40,959 bases of DNA from DASZCR01 sp035942915 (GTDB taxonomy: Bacteria; Acidobacteriota; Blastocatellia; Pyrinomonadales; Pyrinomonadaceae), in contig DASZCR010000065.1 of NCBI GenBank assembly GCA_035942915.1, positions 1 through 40,959 of the forward strand, written 5' to 3'. Position 1 is the stretch's first letter, and each line of letters opens with the position of its first letter. Below the pieces are notes generated by a model. That model worked only from the letters and a program-made list of their open reading frames with translations, was not told where the DNA came from and did not search any database. Positions 27,865 through 40,959 of this stretch are shown here, piece after piece. The position numbers were made by a program, and so were the translations under genes.

Positions 27865-29118
27865 ATGGACATTCCCCGCTCAAAAGGTAAGAACAAGAAA
27901 CGCGTTCGGCAGGTCATCTACGCCGTGCTCGGCGTCGCCGTCGTCGGCGCCATCACGCTCGGCGTCTCGCGCATGAAACCTGCCGCCCCCGGCATCGAGC
28001 GTTCGACCGTCTGGGTCGATACCGTCAAGCGCGGCCCCATGCTCAGGCAGGTGCGCGGCATCGGCACGCTCGTTCCCGAACAGGTCAGAGTCGTCGCCGC
28101 CTCGACGCAGGGGCGCGTCGAACGCATCCTCGTCCAGCCCGGCACGGAAGTGACGGCCGGGACGGTGCTGATTGAGCTGACTAATCCCGAACTGATGCAG
28201 TCGGTCACGGATGTCGAGTATCAGATGCGCGCGGCCGAGGCCGACTTGAACAATCTGCGCGCCAAACTCGAAAGCGACCGGATGAGCCAGCAGGCGGCGG
28301 CCGCCACCGTCCGCGCCGAATATGAGCAGGCCAAGATTCAGGCCGACACGGACGAAGTGCTCGCGCGCGACGGACTCATTCCCGCCCTGAACCTCAAACT
28401 CTCGAAGGTGCGCGAAGCCGAACTGGCGAACCGCTACTCCATCGAGCAGAAGCGTCTGGAAGGCACGTCGAAGTCTGCGCGGGCGCAGGTGGCAGCGCAG
28501 GAGGCGCGCATCTCGCAACTGCGTGCGCAACTCGAACTCCGGCAGTCGCAGGCCGGGACGCTGCGCGTGCTGGCAGGCACGAACGGCGTCTTGCAGCAGA
28601 TGCAGGTGGAGGTCGGGCAGGAGGTGACGCCGGGGACGAATCTGGCGCGCGTCGTTGAGCCGCAGAACCTCAAGGCCGAACTCAAAATCGCCGAGACGCA
28701 AGCGCCCGAAATCTCGCTCGGTCAGCAGGCTTCGATTGATACGCGCAACGGCATCATTCCCGGCCACGTCATTCGCATTGACCCGGCGGCCGAGCAGGGA
28801 ACCGTGACGGTTGACGTGGCGCTCGACGGCCCTCTGCCGCAGGGCGCGCGCCCAGACCTCTCGGTTGACGGCACCATCGAACTCGAACGGCTGGATAATG
28901 TTCTCTACGTCGGGCGTCCGGCCTTCGGGCAGGCGCAGAGCACGGTCGGCATGTTCCGTCTCGAAGAGGACGGCAAGTCGGCCTCGCGCGTACAGGTCAA
29001 ACTCGGCCGCAGTTCGGTCAACACCATCGAAATCCTCGACGGTCTCAAGGAAGGCGACCAGGTCATCTTGTCCGACACCGCCGCTTGGGACAACTACAAC
29101 CGTGTCGTCCTGAAATAG
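27865..29118 (+). CDS. HlyD/MacA-family periplasmic adaptor
   Basis: A 417-aa membrane fusion protein that should link an inner-membrane MacB-like transporter to an outer-membrane channel. A single N-terminal membrane anchor lies at about 15-36 (VIYAVLGVAVVGAITLGV). The first half of the lipoyl/barrel-sandwich domain includes RILVQPGTEVTAGTVLIEL, a long alpha-hairpin follows (about 110-240, with SVTDVEYQMRAAEADLNNLRAKLE), then the second half GVLQQMQVEVGQEVTPGTNL and a C-terminal beta-barrel and membrane-proximal domain ending LKEGDQVILSD. The Shine-Dalgarno sequence is poor. The ATPase and permease genes follow on the same strand. Confidence 0.93.
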   Translation: MDIPRSKGKNKKRVRQVIYAVLGVAVVGAITLGVSRMKPAAPGIERSTVWVDTVKRGPMLRQVRGIGTLVPEQVRVVAASTQGRVERILVQPGTEVTAGTVLIELTNPELMQSVTDVEYQMRAAEADLNNLRAKLESDRMSQQAAAATVRAEYEQAKIQADTDEVLARDGLIPALNLKLSKVREAELANRYSIEQKRLEGTSKSARAQVAAQEARISQLRAQLELRQSQAGTLRVLAGTNGVLQQMQVEVGQEVTPGTNLARVVEPQNLKAELKIAETQAPEISLGQQASIDTRNGIIPGHVIRIDPAAEQGTVTVDVALDGPLPQGARPDLSVDGTIELERLDNVLYVGRPAFGQAQSTVGMFRLEEDGKSASRVQVKLGRSSVNTIEILDGLKEGDQVILSDTAAWDNYNRVVLK

Positions 29119-29120
29119 GA

Positions 29121-29260
29121 GTGATAAGTGATGTGTGATGAGTGAGAGGCACAGAGTGATGGGTGATGAGTGATGGGTAATAGGATAAAACCTGTCTTTT
29201 CTCTTATCACCTCTCACCCATCACCTCTCACATCTTTCTCGTCGCACATCACCTCTCACT
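29121..29260. repeat. GTGATRR heptad palindrome, copy D (compound, nested)
   Basis: The largest copy. Two left arms (29121-29150 and about 29156-29184, units GTGATAA, GTGATGT, GTGATGA, GTGAGAG, GTGATGG) face two right arms (CTTATCACCTCTCACCC and onward, then CATCACCTCTCACT to 29260), around spacer AAAACCTGTCTTTTC. It could fold as one long or two nested hairpins. It begins 2 nt after the hlyD stop and ends 35 nt before the ATPase start. Confidence 0.8.
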
Positions 29261-29295
29261 CGTACTACCAACCTTCCTGAAGGAGAAACTTCCCA

Positions 29296-30000
29296 ATGTC
29301 CGCATCCTCCGAACCGCTCATTCATCTCGACAACGTGAAGAAGGTCTTTTTCACCGACGAGGTGGAGACGCATGCGCTCTCAGGCACTTTCCTCGACATC
29401 AAGACGGGTGAATACGTCTCGATAACAGGCCCTTCCGGGTGCGGCAAGTCAACGCTGCTCTCCATCCTCGGCCTGTTGGATTCGCCGACGGAAGGAAAAT
29501 ATTTCCTCAACGGCAAGCCCGTCTCCGACCTCTCTCTGGCCGAGCGCGCGCAGATACGCAACCGCGAAGTCGGCTTCATCTTCCAGAGCTTCAACCTCAT
29601 CGGCGACCTGACGGTCTACGAGAACGTCGAACTGCCCCTGACCTATCGCGGCATGTCTTCGAGCGAGCGCAAGAAGCGCGTCGGCGAGGCGCTGGAAAAG
29701 GTCGGGATGGCGCACCGCGCCAAGCACCTGCCCAGTCAACTCTCCGGCGGTCAGCAGCAGAGAGTTGCCGTCGCCCGCGCCGTTGCCGGTCAACCGCTCA
29801 TCCTGCTGGCCGACGAGCCGACCGGTAACCTCGACTCGACTAATGGCGAGGCCGTGATGGGTCTGCTGCGCGACCTCCATCGCGGCGGCGCAACCATCTG
29901 CATGGTCACGCACGACCCGCGCTACGCCAAGTACGCAGACCGCGCCATCCATCTCTTTGACGGCCGCGTCGTCAAGGAAGAGGAACTCGAAGCCGCGTAG
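29296..30000 (+). CDS. ABC transporter ATPase, MacB/LolD type
   Basis: A 234-aa nucleotide-binding subunit of the export locus. Walker A is GPSGCGKST (about 44-52), the Q-loop is FIFQSFNLIGDLTVYENVELPL, the signature is LSGGQQQRVAVARA, Walker B is LILLADEPTGNLD with a normal D-loop, and the H-loop is MVTHDPR. ATG 29296 has AAGGAGAAA upstream. It is separate from, and clearly diverged from, the ATPase at 26342, so the locus carries two. It lies between the adaptor and the first permease and probably energises them. Confidence 0.95.
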   Translation: MSASSEPLIHLDNVKKVFFTDEVETHALSGTFLDIKTGEYVSITGPSGCGKSTLLSILGLLDSPTEGKYFLNGKPVSDLSLAERAQIRNREVGFIFQSFNLIGDLTVYENVELPLTYRGMSSSERKKRVGEALEKVGMAHRAKHLPSQLSGGQQQRVAVARAVAGQPLILLADEPTGNLDSTNGEAVMGLLRDLHRGGATICMVTHDPRYAKYADRAIHLFDGRVVKEEELEAA

Positions 30001-30021
30001 GACGGAGGCCGCCTGAGGCGA

Positions 30022-30067
30022 CCCGCGCGGAAACCCCCAACGCAGGAATCCCGCCGCCCCGCGCGGG
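30022..30067 (+). other. GC-rich hairpin between ATPase and first permease
   Basis: CCCGCGCGG (30022-30030) pairs perfectly with CCGCGCGGG (30059-30067) across 28 nt in the 86-nt gap. It ends 19 nt before the permease ATG and could lower or tune permease translation relative to the ATPase. There is no U-run. Confidence 0.4.
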
Positions 30068-30086
30068 AGAAAGGTCGTGAGGCGAC

Positions 30087-32525
<2,439 letters not shown>

Positions 32526-32530
32526 AAGAG

Positions 32531-32606
32531 GTGAGAGGTGATAAGTGAGAGGCGAGAGGACAAAACAGTTCTTCTTCTTATCACCCGTCACCCATCACCC
32601 ATCACC
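32531..32606. repeat. GTGATRR heptad palindrome, copy E
   Basis: The left arm from 32531 reads GTGAGAG, GTGATAA, GTGAGAG, GCGAGAG. The spacer is ACAAAACAGTTCTTCTT, and the right arm CTTATCACCCGTCACCC continues to 32606. It begins 5 nt after the stop of permease 1 and ends 18 nt before the start of permease 2. Confidence 0.8.
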
Positions 32607-32624
32607 GGTTGAGTGAGGTGAGTC

Positions 32625-35049
<2,425 letters not shown>

Positions 35050-35057
<8 letters not shown>

Positions 35058-36120
35058 GGCGTTGAAGTTCGAGCAGGCCAAGAGGGTCTCTGTGGCTTGT
35101 GTGCTGGCCGTTCTCGCTATCGTTGCCGCAACGGGCGCGACGATGGCGCGCAGGCAGGTCGCTTCGGCGGCGGGCGCTCCCGCGCCGACCGCCAAGAGCG
35201 TCGCTGCGGAAGCGCCCGCAGAGGTGCGCGCACTCGTCGCGCGCCTGCGCGCGGAGTCTCCGGTCGAACGCGCACAGGCCGCTTGCGCGCTCGGTCGCAT
35301 GGAGGCGCGTGCGGCGTCTGCGATACCCGTCCTTGTCGAGTTGCTGAACGACGGCGCGCCCGTCGCGCAGACCTGCGGCAATGAACACCCGTTCGAGGAT
35401 GAAGCGTGGCAGCCCGATTACGAGAGCGTCCGCGAGACGACGGTCGGCGAGGCGGCGACACATGCGCTGATGGCCGTCGGCCGAGACGCGCTCGAACCTC
35501 TTACGGAGACGCTCACCAACCGGAATGCGACGTGGCGCGCGCGCAAGAACGCCGCGTGGGCGCTGTCGCACACGGGCGACCGCCGCGCGATGCAGCGGAT
35601 GCTCGTCGCGCTGCGCGACCCGGCGTGGCAGGTCAGAGTTCAGGCCGCCTACGCGCTCTTTCAGCGCGGCAGCGATGACCGCGAGACGGTCGAGGCGCTC
35701 GCCGTCGCCGCGACACAGGATGAAGTCTGGCAGGTACGTCATCAGGCTGCCTTCGCGCTCGGCCACAAGGGTTCGAGCGAGGCGGACGTGCCCTCGCGTC
35801 TCGTGCGCGTGATGCTCACGGACAAGGATGCGCGCGTGCGACGCGAGGCGGCCGGTGGTCTCTGGCACATGGCCGGAGCGCGCGAGTTTCCTTCGTTGTT
35901 GGAAGCCTTGAAGGACAAGGACGCGCGCGTGCGCGAGACGGCGGCCGAGACGCTCGGCAACCGCGCGGGCAACGACGAAGTGCCGCTCCTGATAGCCGCG
36001 CTCAAGGACACGGATGCACGCATCCGCGAGGGCGCACGACGCGCTCTGAAGATAGTCAAGCAGAGGTCTGAAGGACGCGTCACGAATTTGCGCCCGCTGC
36101 CGCCGGGGATTCCTGAGTGA
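35050..36120 (+). CDS. Membrane-anchored HEAT-repeat protein within the permease operon
   Basis: A 356-aa protein. An N-terminal hydrophobic segment (about 13-33, VSVACVLAVLAIVAATGATM) is a signal anchor or signal peptide, and an Ala/Pro linker follows. From about 55 to the end there are roughly seven PBS/HEAT-like helical repeats with pattern VR-x-x-A-A-x-A-L (WRARKNAAWALSHTGDRRAM, VRVQAAYALFQRG, VRHQAAFALGHKG, VRREAAGGLWHMAG, VRETAAETLGNRAG, IREGARRALK). Such arrays are protein-binding scaffolds. The start codon overlaps the end of permease 2 by 8 nt, with the ribosome binding site inside that gene, so translation is probably coupled. It likely binds the exporter or its cargo on the outer face of the membrane (inference). 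Confidence 0.88.
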
Positions 36121-36135
36121 GCGGGACAAGAGCCT

Positions 36136-36218
36136 CTTCGCGCCTGCGTGTCTTCCGTGTGGAGCCGTTGTTTAGGGGAGAAAGAATGGTTTCGCGGCGG
36201 AAGCGCAAAGGCGCGAAG
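36136..36218. repeat. Imperfect inverted repeat of TTCGCGCC type
   Basis: CTTCGCGCCTGCGTGTCTTCC (from about 36136) is matched by the inverted GGAAGCGCAAAGGCGCGAAG (to about 36218), with gaps. It fills the 142-nt gap between the HEAT gene and permease 3 and differs in sequence from the GTGATRR family. No promoter is evident. Confidence 0.4.
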
Positions 36219-36262
36219 GGACGTGCACCGAAACGCTCTTAACGAAAGGTGAGAGGTCGCAG

Positions 36263-38722
36263 ATGAGCACGCTCTGGCAGGACTTGCGTTACGGGATACG
36301 GATGCTGCGCAAGAGTCCGGGATTCACGGCCGTCGCCGTCGTCTCGCTGGCGCTCGGCATCGGCATCAACACGTCCATCTTCAGTCTCGTCAATGCCGTT
36401 CTCATTCGCCCGCTGCCGTCGGTCACGGAGCCTGAGCGACTCGTCTGGTTCTCCGCGCCCGCCTCCTATCCGAACTTCGAGGACTATCGCGCGCAGGCAG
36501 AGGTCTTCGACGGGATGACGGCCGCCAGCGGCACCGACGAGTTCAGCCTGCAAACGGGCGGCGAGCCGGAACTGGTGCGCGGCGAGTTTGTCACGGCCGA
36601 CTACTTCTCCGTGCTCGGCGTCGAGGCCGCGCGCGGTCGCACCTTCGTCGCCGAAGACGAACAGACGACGACGCCCGTCGTCGTCATCAGCGACAACCTC
36701 TGGCGCACGCGCTACGGCGCAGACCCGGCGCTGGTCGGCCGCGAGATACACATCAACGGCATGGCCTTCAAGGTCGTCGGCATCGCGCCGCCCGATTTCA
36801 TCGGCACGGAAGTCGGCCTCAAACGTGAACTGTGGCTGCCGCTCGCCATGCACACGCAACTGCACCCGTCCCTCTCGGACGAAGCGACGGGCGCAGACAG
36901 GCGCGCAGGGATGCTGCAACGCCGCGACACGCACTGGCTCAACGTCGTCGCGCGTCTGAAGAAAGGCGTCGCGCGCGAGCAGGCCGAGTCGGCCATGATG
37001 ACCATCGCCGCGCGCCTCAACGAAGCTTACCGCAATCGCAACCGGCATGAGGCTTTGATGAGCGTGCGTCTCATCAACTTCAGCGGCGGCATCGACCCGC
37101 GCGACCGCGCCGACGCGCTGCCGTTCGCCGGTCTCTCGATGGCCGTCGTCGCGCTCGTGCTGCTGATTGCGTGCGCCAACGTCGCCAGCCTGCTGCTGGC
37201 GCGTGCCGCTCTGCGCCAGCGCGAGACGGCGGTGCGTCAGGCGCTCGGCGCGAGCCGCTTCCGGCTCGTGCGCCAGTGGTTGACGGAGAGCCTGCTGCTC
37301 TCGTCATTGGGCGGCGCGGCCGGTCTGCTGCTGGCGATGTGGACGACAGACCTCATCCGTTACTACGCGAGCGCGACGCCGCTCGCACATCTCGACCTCA
37401 GTCTCGACAAAGCCGTGCTCGCCTTCACCTCCGGCGTCTCGCTGGCGACGGGCATCCTCTTCGGACTCGCGCCCGCGTTGCAGGTTTCGCGCCCCGACGT
37501 GACGACGGCCTTGAAGGGCGACGGCGCATCGGGCGCAGGGATGACGCGCGCGAGGTCGCGCCTGCGCCGCGCCTTTGTCGTCGCACAGGTGACGCTCTCG
37601 GTCGTGCTGCTCATCGGCGCGGGGCTCTTCCTGCGCAGCATGCGCGGCGCGCAATCAATCGACCCCGGCTTCCGCGTCGATAAGGGATTGACCCTCCCCG
37701 TTGACCTCGGACTGATGCGCTACACGAAGGAGCGCGGACTCAACTTTTATGAAGAGTTGCTCGCGCGCGTCTCGGCGCAGCCCGGTGTCGAGTCGGCGAG
37801 CGTGATGCAGTTTGTCCCGCTCGGCTTCTCGTTTGCGCAGCGCGAGATTATCCGCGAGGGCGCGACGCGCGAGGACGGCGCGCTCGACGCGGGCTACAAC
37901 GCCGTCGGCGCAGACTACTTCAAGACGATGGGCATCACGCTCCTGCGCGGGCGCGAGTTCACGGCCGAAGACCGCGAGCAAGCGCCGCCGGTCGTCGTCG
38001 TCAACGAGACGCTGGCGCGGCGTCTGTGGCCGAACGAGGAGGCCATCGGCAAGCGCGTGAGTCTGGAAGGCAGGGCGGGCACATTCGCCGAAGTCGTCGG
38101 CGTGGCGCGCGACGGCAAGTACGCGTCGCTCGGCGAGCAGGCGCGGCCGTTCGTCTACCAGCCGATGCTGCAAAGCTACAGCCCGCGCATGACGCTCGTC
38201 GTCCGCACGAAGGAAGACCCGCGCGGCGTGGCGGGCACGGTGAGGAATCAACTGCGCGCGCTCGAACCGAAACTGCCGGTCGCTGAGGCGCGGACGCTGG
38301 CCGAGCAGGTTGCGTTGTCGCTCTTTCCGGCGCGTGTGGCGGCGTGGCTGTTGGGAAGTTTCGGGCTGCTCGCGCTGGCGCTCGCGGGCGTCGGCATCTA
38401 CGGCATCGTCTCCTACTCGGTCAGCCAGCGGACGCACGAGATAGGCGTCCGTCTCGCGCTCGGCGCGCAGGGCAGGGACGTGCTGCGCATGGTGGTCGGC
38501 GAAGGGCTGCGCGTCGTGGGATTAGGGATAGCGGTCGGGCTGGCGCTCTCGCTGGCCGCGACCCGATTGGTCGCCAGTTTTCTCTACGGTGTGAGTCCGA
38601 CGGACTTTGCGACCTTTACCGTCATTCCCTTGCTGCTGGCCGCTGTGGCCTTTCTGGCAAGCTACATTCCTGCGCGGCGCGCGGCCAAAGTAGACCCGAT
38701 GACGGCACTCAGATACGAGTAA
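36263..38722 (+). CDS. ABC permease of the ADOP/MacB type, copy 3
   Basis: An 819-aa permease. N-terminal helix FTAVAVVSLALGIGINTSIF; first periplasmic core; FtsX domain 1 with [23 protein letters not shown] and ALGASRFRLVRQWLTES; middle helix AFVVAQVTLSVVLLIGAGLFL; second core with VGADYFKTMGITLLRGREFT; C-terminal FtsX domain ending CY-equivalent SYIPARRAAKVDPMTALRYE. It is more diverged than the other copies, for example VASLLLARA for [21 protein letters not shown] precedes ATG 36263. No ATPase is adjacent, so it probably uses one of the two upstream ATPases or another in the genome. Confidence 0.92.
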   Translation: MSTLWQDLRYGIRMLRKSPGFTAVAVVSLALGIGINTSIFSLVNAVLIRPLPSVTEPERLVWFSAPASYPNFEDYRAQAEVFDGMTAASGTDEFSLQTGGEPELVRGEFVTADYFSVLGVEAARGRTFVAEDEQTTTPVVVISDNLWRTRYGADPALVGREIHINGMAFKVVGIAPPDFIGTEVGLKRELWLPLAMHTQLHPSLSDEATGADRRAGMLQRRDTHWLNVVARLKKGVAREQAESAMMTIAARLNEAYRNRNRHEALMSVRLINFSGGIDPRDRADALPFAGLSMAVVALVLLIACANVASLLLARAALRQRETAVRQALGASRFRLVRQWLTESLLLSSLGGAAGLLLAMWTTDLIRYYASATPLAHLDLSLDKAVLAFTSGVSLATGILFGLAPALQVSRPDVTTALKGDGASGAGMTRARSRLRRAFVVAQVTLSVVLLIGAGLFLRSMRGAQSIDPGFRVDKGLTLPVDLGLMRYTKERGLNFYEELLARVSAQPGVESASVMQFVPLGFSFAQREIIREGATREDGALDAGYNAVGADYFKTMGITLLRGREFTAEDREQAPPVVVVNETLARRLWPNEEAIGKRVSLEGRAGTFAEVVGVARDGKYASLGEQARPFVYQPMLQSYSPRMTLVVRTKEDPRGVAGTVRNQLRALEPKLPVAEARTLAEQVALSLFPARVAAWLLGSFGLLALALAGVGIYGIVSYSVSQRTHEIGVRLALGAQGRDVLRMVVGEGLRVVGLGIAVGLALSLAATRLVASFLYGVSPTDFATFTVIPLLLAAVAFLASYIPARRAAKVDPMTALRYE

Positions 38723-38726
38723 GAAA

Positions 38727-38837
38727 GTGATGGGTGATAGGTGATGGGTGATGAGACAAGAGTGATAGGTGATAAGTGATAGGTGATGGGAAGGAGACAG
38801 GATTTCTCTTATCACCTATCACCTATCACCCATCACC
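38727..38837. repeat. GTGATRR heptad palindrome, copy F (compound left side)
   Basis: Two left-type series (38727-38755, units GTGATGG, GTGATAG, GTGATGG, GTGATGA; and about 38762-38790, units GTGATAG, GTGATAA, GTGATAG, GTGATGG) precede spacer GGAGACAGGATTTCTC. One right arm, CTTATCACCTATCACC and onward, ends at 38837. It begins 4 nt after the stop of permease 3 and ends 16 nt before permease 4. Confidence 0.82.
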
Positions 38838-38853
38838 AACTAAGAGGTGAGCG

Positions 38854-40959
38854 ATGGGAACATTGTGGCAGGACATACGCTATGGGCTGCGGATGCTGTG
38901 GAAGCATCCGGGCTTCACGATTATTTCGGTGCTGGCGCTGGCCTTAGGCATCGGCGCGAACTCGGCCATCTTCTCGGTGGTCAACGCCGTGCTGCTGCGC
39001 CCGCTGCCGTTCGAGCAGTCGGAGCGCATGGTGACGGTGCTCAGTCGCAACGAGGGTCAGGGGAGCTTGAGCGGCGCGCACTCGTATCTCAACTTTACCG
39101 ACCTGAGAGACCAGAATCAGGTCTTCGACAGCGTCGGCGCATACAGCGCCTCGACCTTCTTCTTCATCGGCAACGACGGGCCGGAGCGCGTCAACGGTGC
39201 GCTGCTCTCGGCCGACATGTTCGCCGTGCTGCGCGCGCGCCCGGAGTTGGGGCGCGGCTTCACGCGCGAGGACGACCAACTGGGCGCCAAGCGCGTCGTC
39301 GTTATCAGTCATAACCTCTGGCAGCGACGCTTCGGCGGCGACCGTAAGGTGCTGGGGCAGGAGGTGACCATCGGGAGCACGCCCGCGACCATCGTCGGCG
39401 TGATGCCGCAGGGCTTCAAGTTTCCCATCAGCATGGACGCCGACTCTTGGATGCCTCTCACGCCCGCGCTCAACGAAGGCATCATGCAGAGTCGCGGCGC
39501 GGTCTTCCTCGGCGTCGTCGCGCGCCTCAAGGAGGGCATCTCCATCGAGCAGGCGCAGGCCGAAGCCTCGACCATCGCCTCGCGTCTGGCGGCGCAGTAC
39601 CCGGACTCGAACGCGGGGCAGGGCATCGTCCTTCAATCGACGCACGAGCGCGTCGTCGGCGACCTGCGTCCGGCCTTGCTCGTCATCCTCGGCGCGGTCG
39701 GCTTCGTCCTCTTGATTGCCTGCGCCAACGTCGCCAACCTGCTGCTCGCGCGCGCCTCCTCGCGCTACAAAGAGATTGCCATTCGGACGGCGATGGGCGC
39801 GAGTCGCGGGCGCATCATCCGCCAACTGCTGACCGAAAGCCTGATGCTCTCTCTGATGGGCGGCGCGGCCGGGCTGCTGCTCGCACTGTGGGGCGTCGAT
39901 TTGCTGATTGCCGCGACACCGGCCGACATCCCGCGCGTCAGCGAGGTCGGTTTAGACGGCCGCGTGCTCGGCTTCACGGCCGGCGTCACGCTCCTGACCG
40001 GGCTCTTCTTCGGACTCGCGCCCGCGCTTCAAGCCTCCAAGTCAGACCTCAACGAAGGACTCAAGGAGGGCGGTCGCGGCTCGACCGAGAGTCTGCGCAG
40101 CAACCGCGTGCGCTCCGTGCTGGTCGTCGTCGAAGTGGCGCTCTCGCTCGTCCTGCTCGTCGGCGCAGGGCTGCTCATACAGAGTTTCTGGCGGCTGTTG
40201 GAAGTCAAACCCGGCTTCGACCCGGAGAAGGTCTTGGCGGCCGACGTGTCTCTGCTCAGGAAAGACTATCCGCGTCCTGAACAGTACGTGGCCTTCTATA
40301 ACGAAACCATCGAGCGACTCGGCGCGATGGCGGGCGTCGAAGCGGCCGGGGCGGTTGACCCGCTGCCCTTGAGCAACAGCTTCGAGGCTTATAGTTTTCA
40401 GGTCGAAGGGCGTCCGCCCTCACCTCCGGGCGAGGAACCGGGCGCGGACTATCGCATCGCCTCTCCCGGCTACTTCCGCGCGATGGGCATCCCACTCGTC
40501 AAGGGTCGGCTCTTCAACGAGCGCGACACGATGGACGCGCCGCACGTGATTCTCATCAGCGAGACCTTCGCGCGCCGCTTCTTCCCGAACGAAGAACCGC
40601 TCGGCAAACGTCTTCAGGTCGGCGACGGCCAGAGTCCGCTGCGCGAGATTATCGGCATCGTCGGCGACGTGCGCCACGCCGGACTCGACCAGCAGCCGGA
40701 GCCGGAGTTCTACGTCTCTTACTTGCAGAAGCCCACGTCGTCGATGTCGGTCGTCTTGCGTACCGCGTCGGCCGACCCGGCGAGCCTCGCGCCGTCTCTG
40801 CGCGGCATCATCGGGCAGATAAATAAAGACCAGCCGGTCTACAACGTGCGGACGATGCAACAACTGCTCTCGGAGTCGGTCGCGCGTCGCCGCTTCAACA
40901 TGCTGCTGCTCGGCGTCTTCGCCGGAGTCGCGCTGCTCTTGGCCGCCATCGGCCTCTAC
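38854..40959 (+). CDS. ABC permease of the ADOP/MacB type, copy 4 (cut by window end)
   Basis: 702 codons are open to the last base, with no stop. It begins [15 protein letters not shown], and the helix [20 protein letters not shown] is nearly the same as in copy 2. The first core follows, then FtsX domain 1 ([40 protein letters not shown]), middle helix [21 protein letters not shown], second core ([21 protein letters not shown]), and the start of the last FtsX domain ([20 protein letters not shown]). About 110 residues should lie beyond the window. GAGGTGA lies 5-6 nt before the ATG. Confidence 0.92.
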   Translation, partial: MGTLWQDIRYGLRMLWKHPGFTIISVLALALGIGANSAIFSVVNAVLLRPLPFEQSERMVTVLSRNEGQGSLSGAHSYLNFTDLRDQNQVFDSVGAYSASTFFFIGNDGPERVNGALLSADMFAVLRARPELGRGFTREDDQLGAKRVVVISHNLWQRRFGGDRKVLGQEVTIGSTPATIVGVMPQGFKFPISMDADSWMPLTPALNEGIMQSRGAVFLGVVARLKEGISIEQAQAEASTIASRLAAQYPDSNAGQGIVLQSTHERVVGDLRPALLVILGAVGFVLLIACANVANLLLARASSRYKEIAIRTAMGASRGRIIRQLLTESLMLSLMGGAAGLLLALWGVDLLIAATPADIPRVSEVGLDGRVLGFTAGVTLLTGLFFGLAPALQASKSDLNEGLKEGGRGSTESLRSNRVRSVLVVVEVALSLVLLVGAGLLIQSFWRLLEVKPGFDPEKVLAADVSLLRKDYPRPEQYVAFYNETIERLGAMAGVEAAGAVDPLPLSNSFEAYSFQVEGRPPSPPGEEPGADYRIASPGYFRAMGIPLVKGRLFNERDTMDAPHVILISETFARRFFPNEEPLGKRLQVGDGQSPLREIIGIVGDVRHAGLDQQPEPEFYVSYLQKPTSSMSVVLRTASADPASLAPSLRGIIGQINKDQPVYNVRTMQQLLSESVARRRFNMLLLGVFAGVALLLAAIGLY

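Noticed and set aside
27880..29217. 445-codon frame antisense to hlyD starting in the palindrome
   Set aside because: The start lies in repeat D (peptides such as ITHHLS come from the heptads) and the body is antisense to a clear adaptor gene.
38727..38837. CRISPR-like array
   Set aside because: The repeated unit is 7 nt with no unique spacers; the elements are palindromic and scattered singly, and no cas genes are present.

Overview
The window is about 41 kb of high-GC bacterial chromosome. It looks like an Acidobacteriota genome, most likely class Blastocatellia, but this is inference from gene content. The strongest hint is four very large MacB/FtsX-type permeases (about 810 aa each) of the family known as ADOP (acidobacterial duplicated orphan permease). 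The tig-clpP-clpX-lon order and the secreted YARHG and PATAN/DUF4388 proteins fit but are not diagnostic. No rRNA, CRISPR array, prophage or insertion sequence was seen.

Layout. 1-3.7 kb (minus strand): a response regulator fused to a PATAN/DUF4388-like domain, a tiny membrane protein, a secreted protein, and an AT-richer SAM methyltransferase whose leader has its own promoter and a 16-codon mini-ORF. 3.7-10.6 kb (minus): tRNA-Lys with a strong terminator, purA, a YkgJ-type Cys-cluster protein, thioredoxin, glgA, rho and engB/ysxC. 10.6-17.6 kb (minus): a proteostasis block, tRNA-Leu, tig, clpP, clpX, lon and an uncharacterised 147-aa gene. 17.7-26 kb (mixed strands): secreted and regulatory genes, comprising a DUF2071 protein, an N-acetylmuramoyl-L-alanine amidase, a four-copy YARHG protein, a SRPBCC/zinc-ribbon/class III adenylate cyclase fusion, a mutarotase-like protein and a Lys/Gly/Ser repeat protein. 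26.3-41 kb (plus): a MacB-like export locus with ATPase, HlyD-type adaptor, second ATPase, two permeases, a HEAT-repeat protein translationally coupled to the second permease, and two more permeases, the last cut by the window end. A decayed PIN toxin with its putative antitoxin lies antisense between the first ATPase and the adaptor.

The most unusual signal is non-coding. Six intergenic elements (5243-5356, 7927-8000, 10491-10562, 29121-29260, 32531-32606, 38727-38837) are built from 7-nt units GTGATRR. About four units form one arm and the inverted complement forms the other, around a short A-then-T-rich spacer. Every copy begins only 2-12 nt after the stop codon of the upstream gene, on whichever strand that gene lies, and every copy sits between two co-directional genes. 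Two downstream genes (purA, engB) start 7-8 nt beyond the element with no visible Shine-Dalgarno sequence. This looks like a dispersed gene-end-associated palindrome family, possibly with a post-transcriptional role.

Probable working units: tig-clpP-clpX-lon for folding and proteolysis; hlyD-ATPase-permeases for tripartite efflux or envelope export (no TolC-like gene is in view); and the PIN toxin region as a decaying foreign insertion. Limits: everything was read by eye, so promoter and hairpin calls are pattern matches, and family names for the less familiar proteins are tentative.
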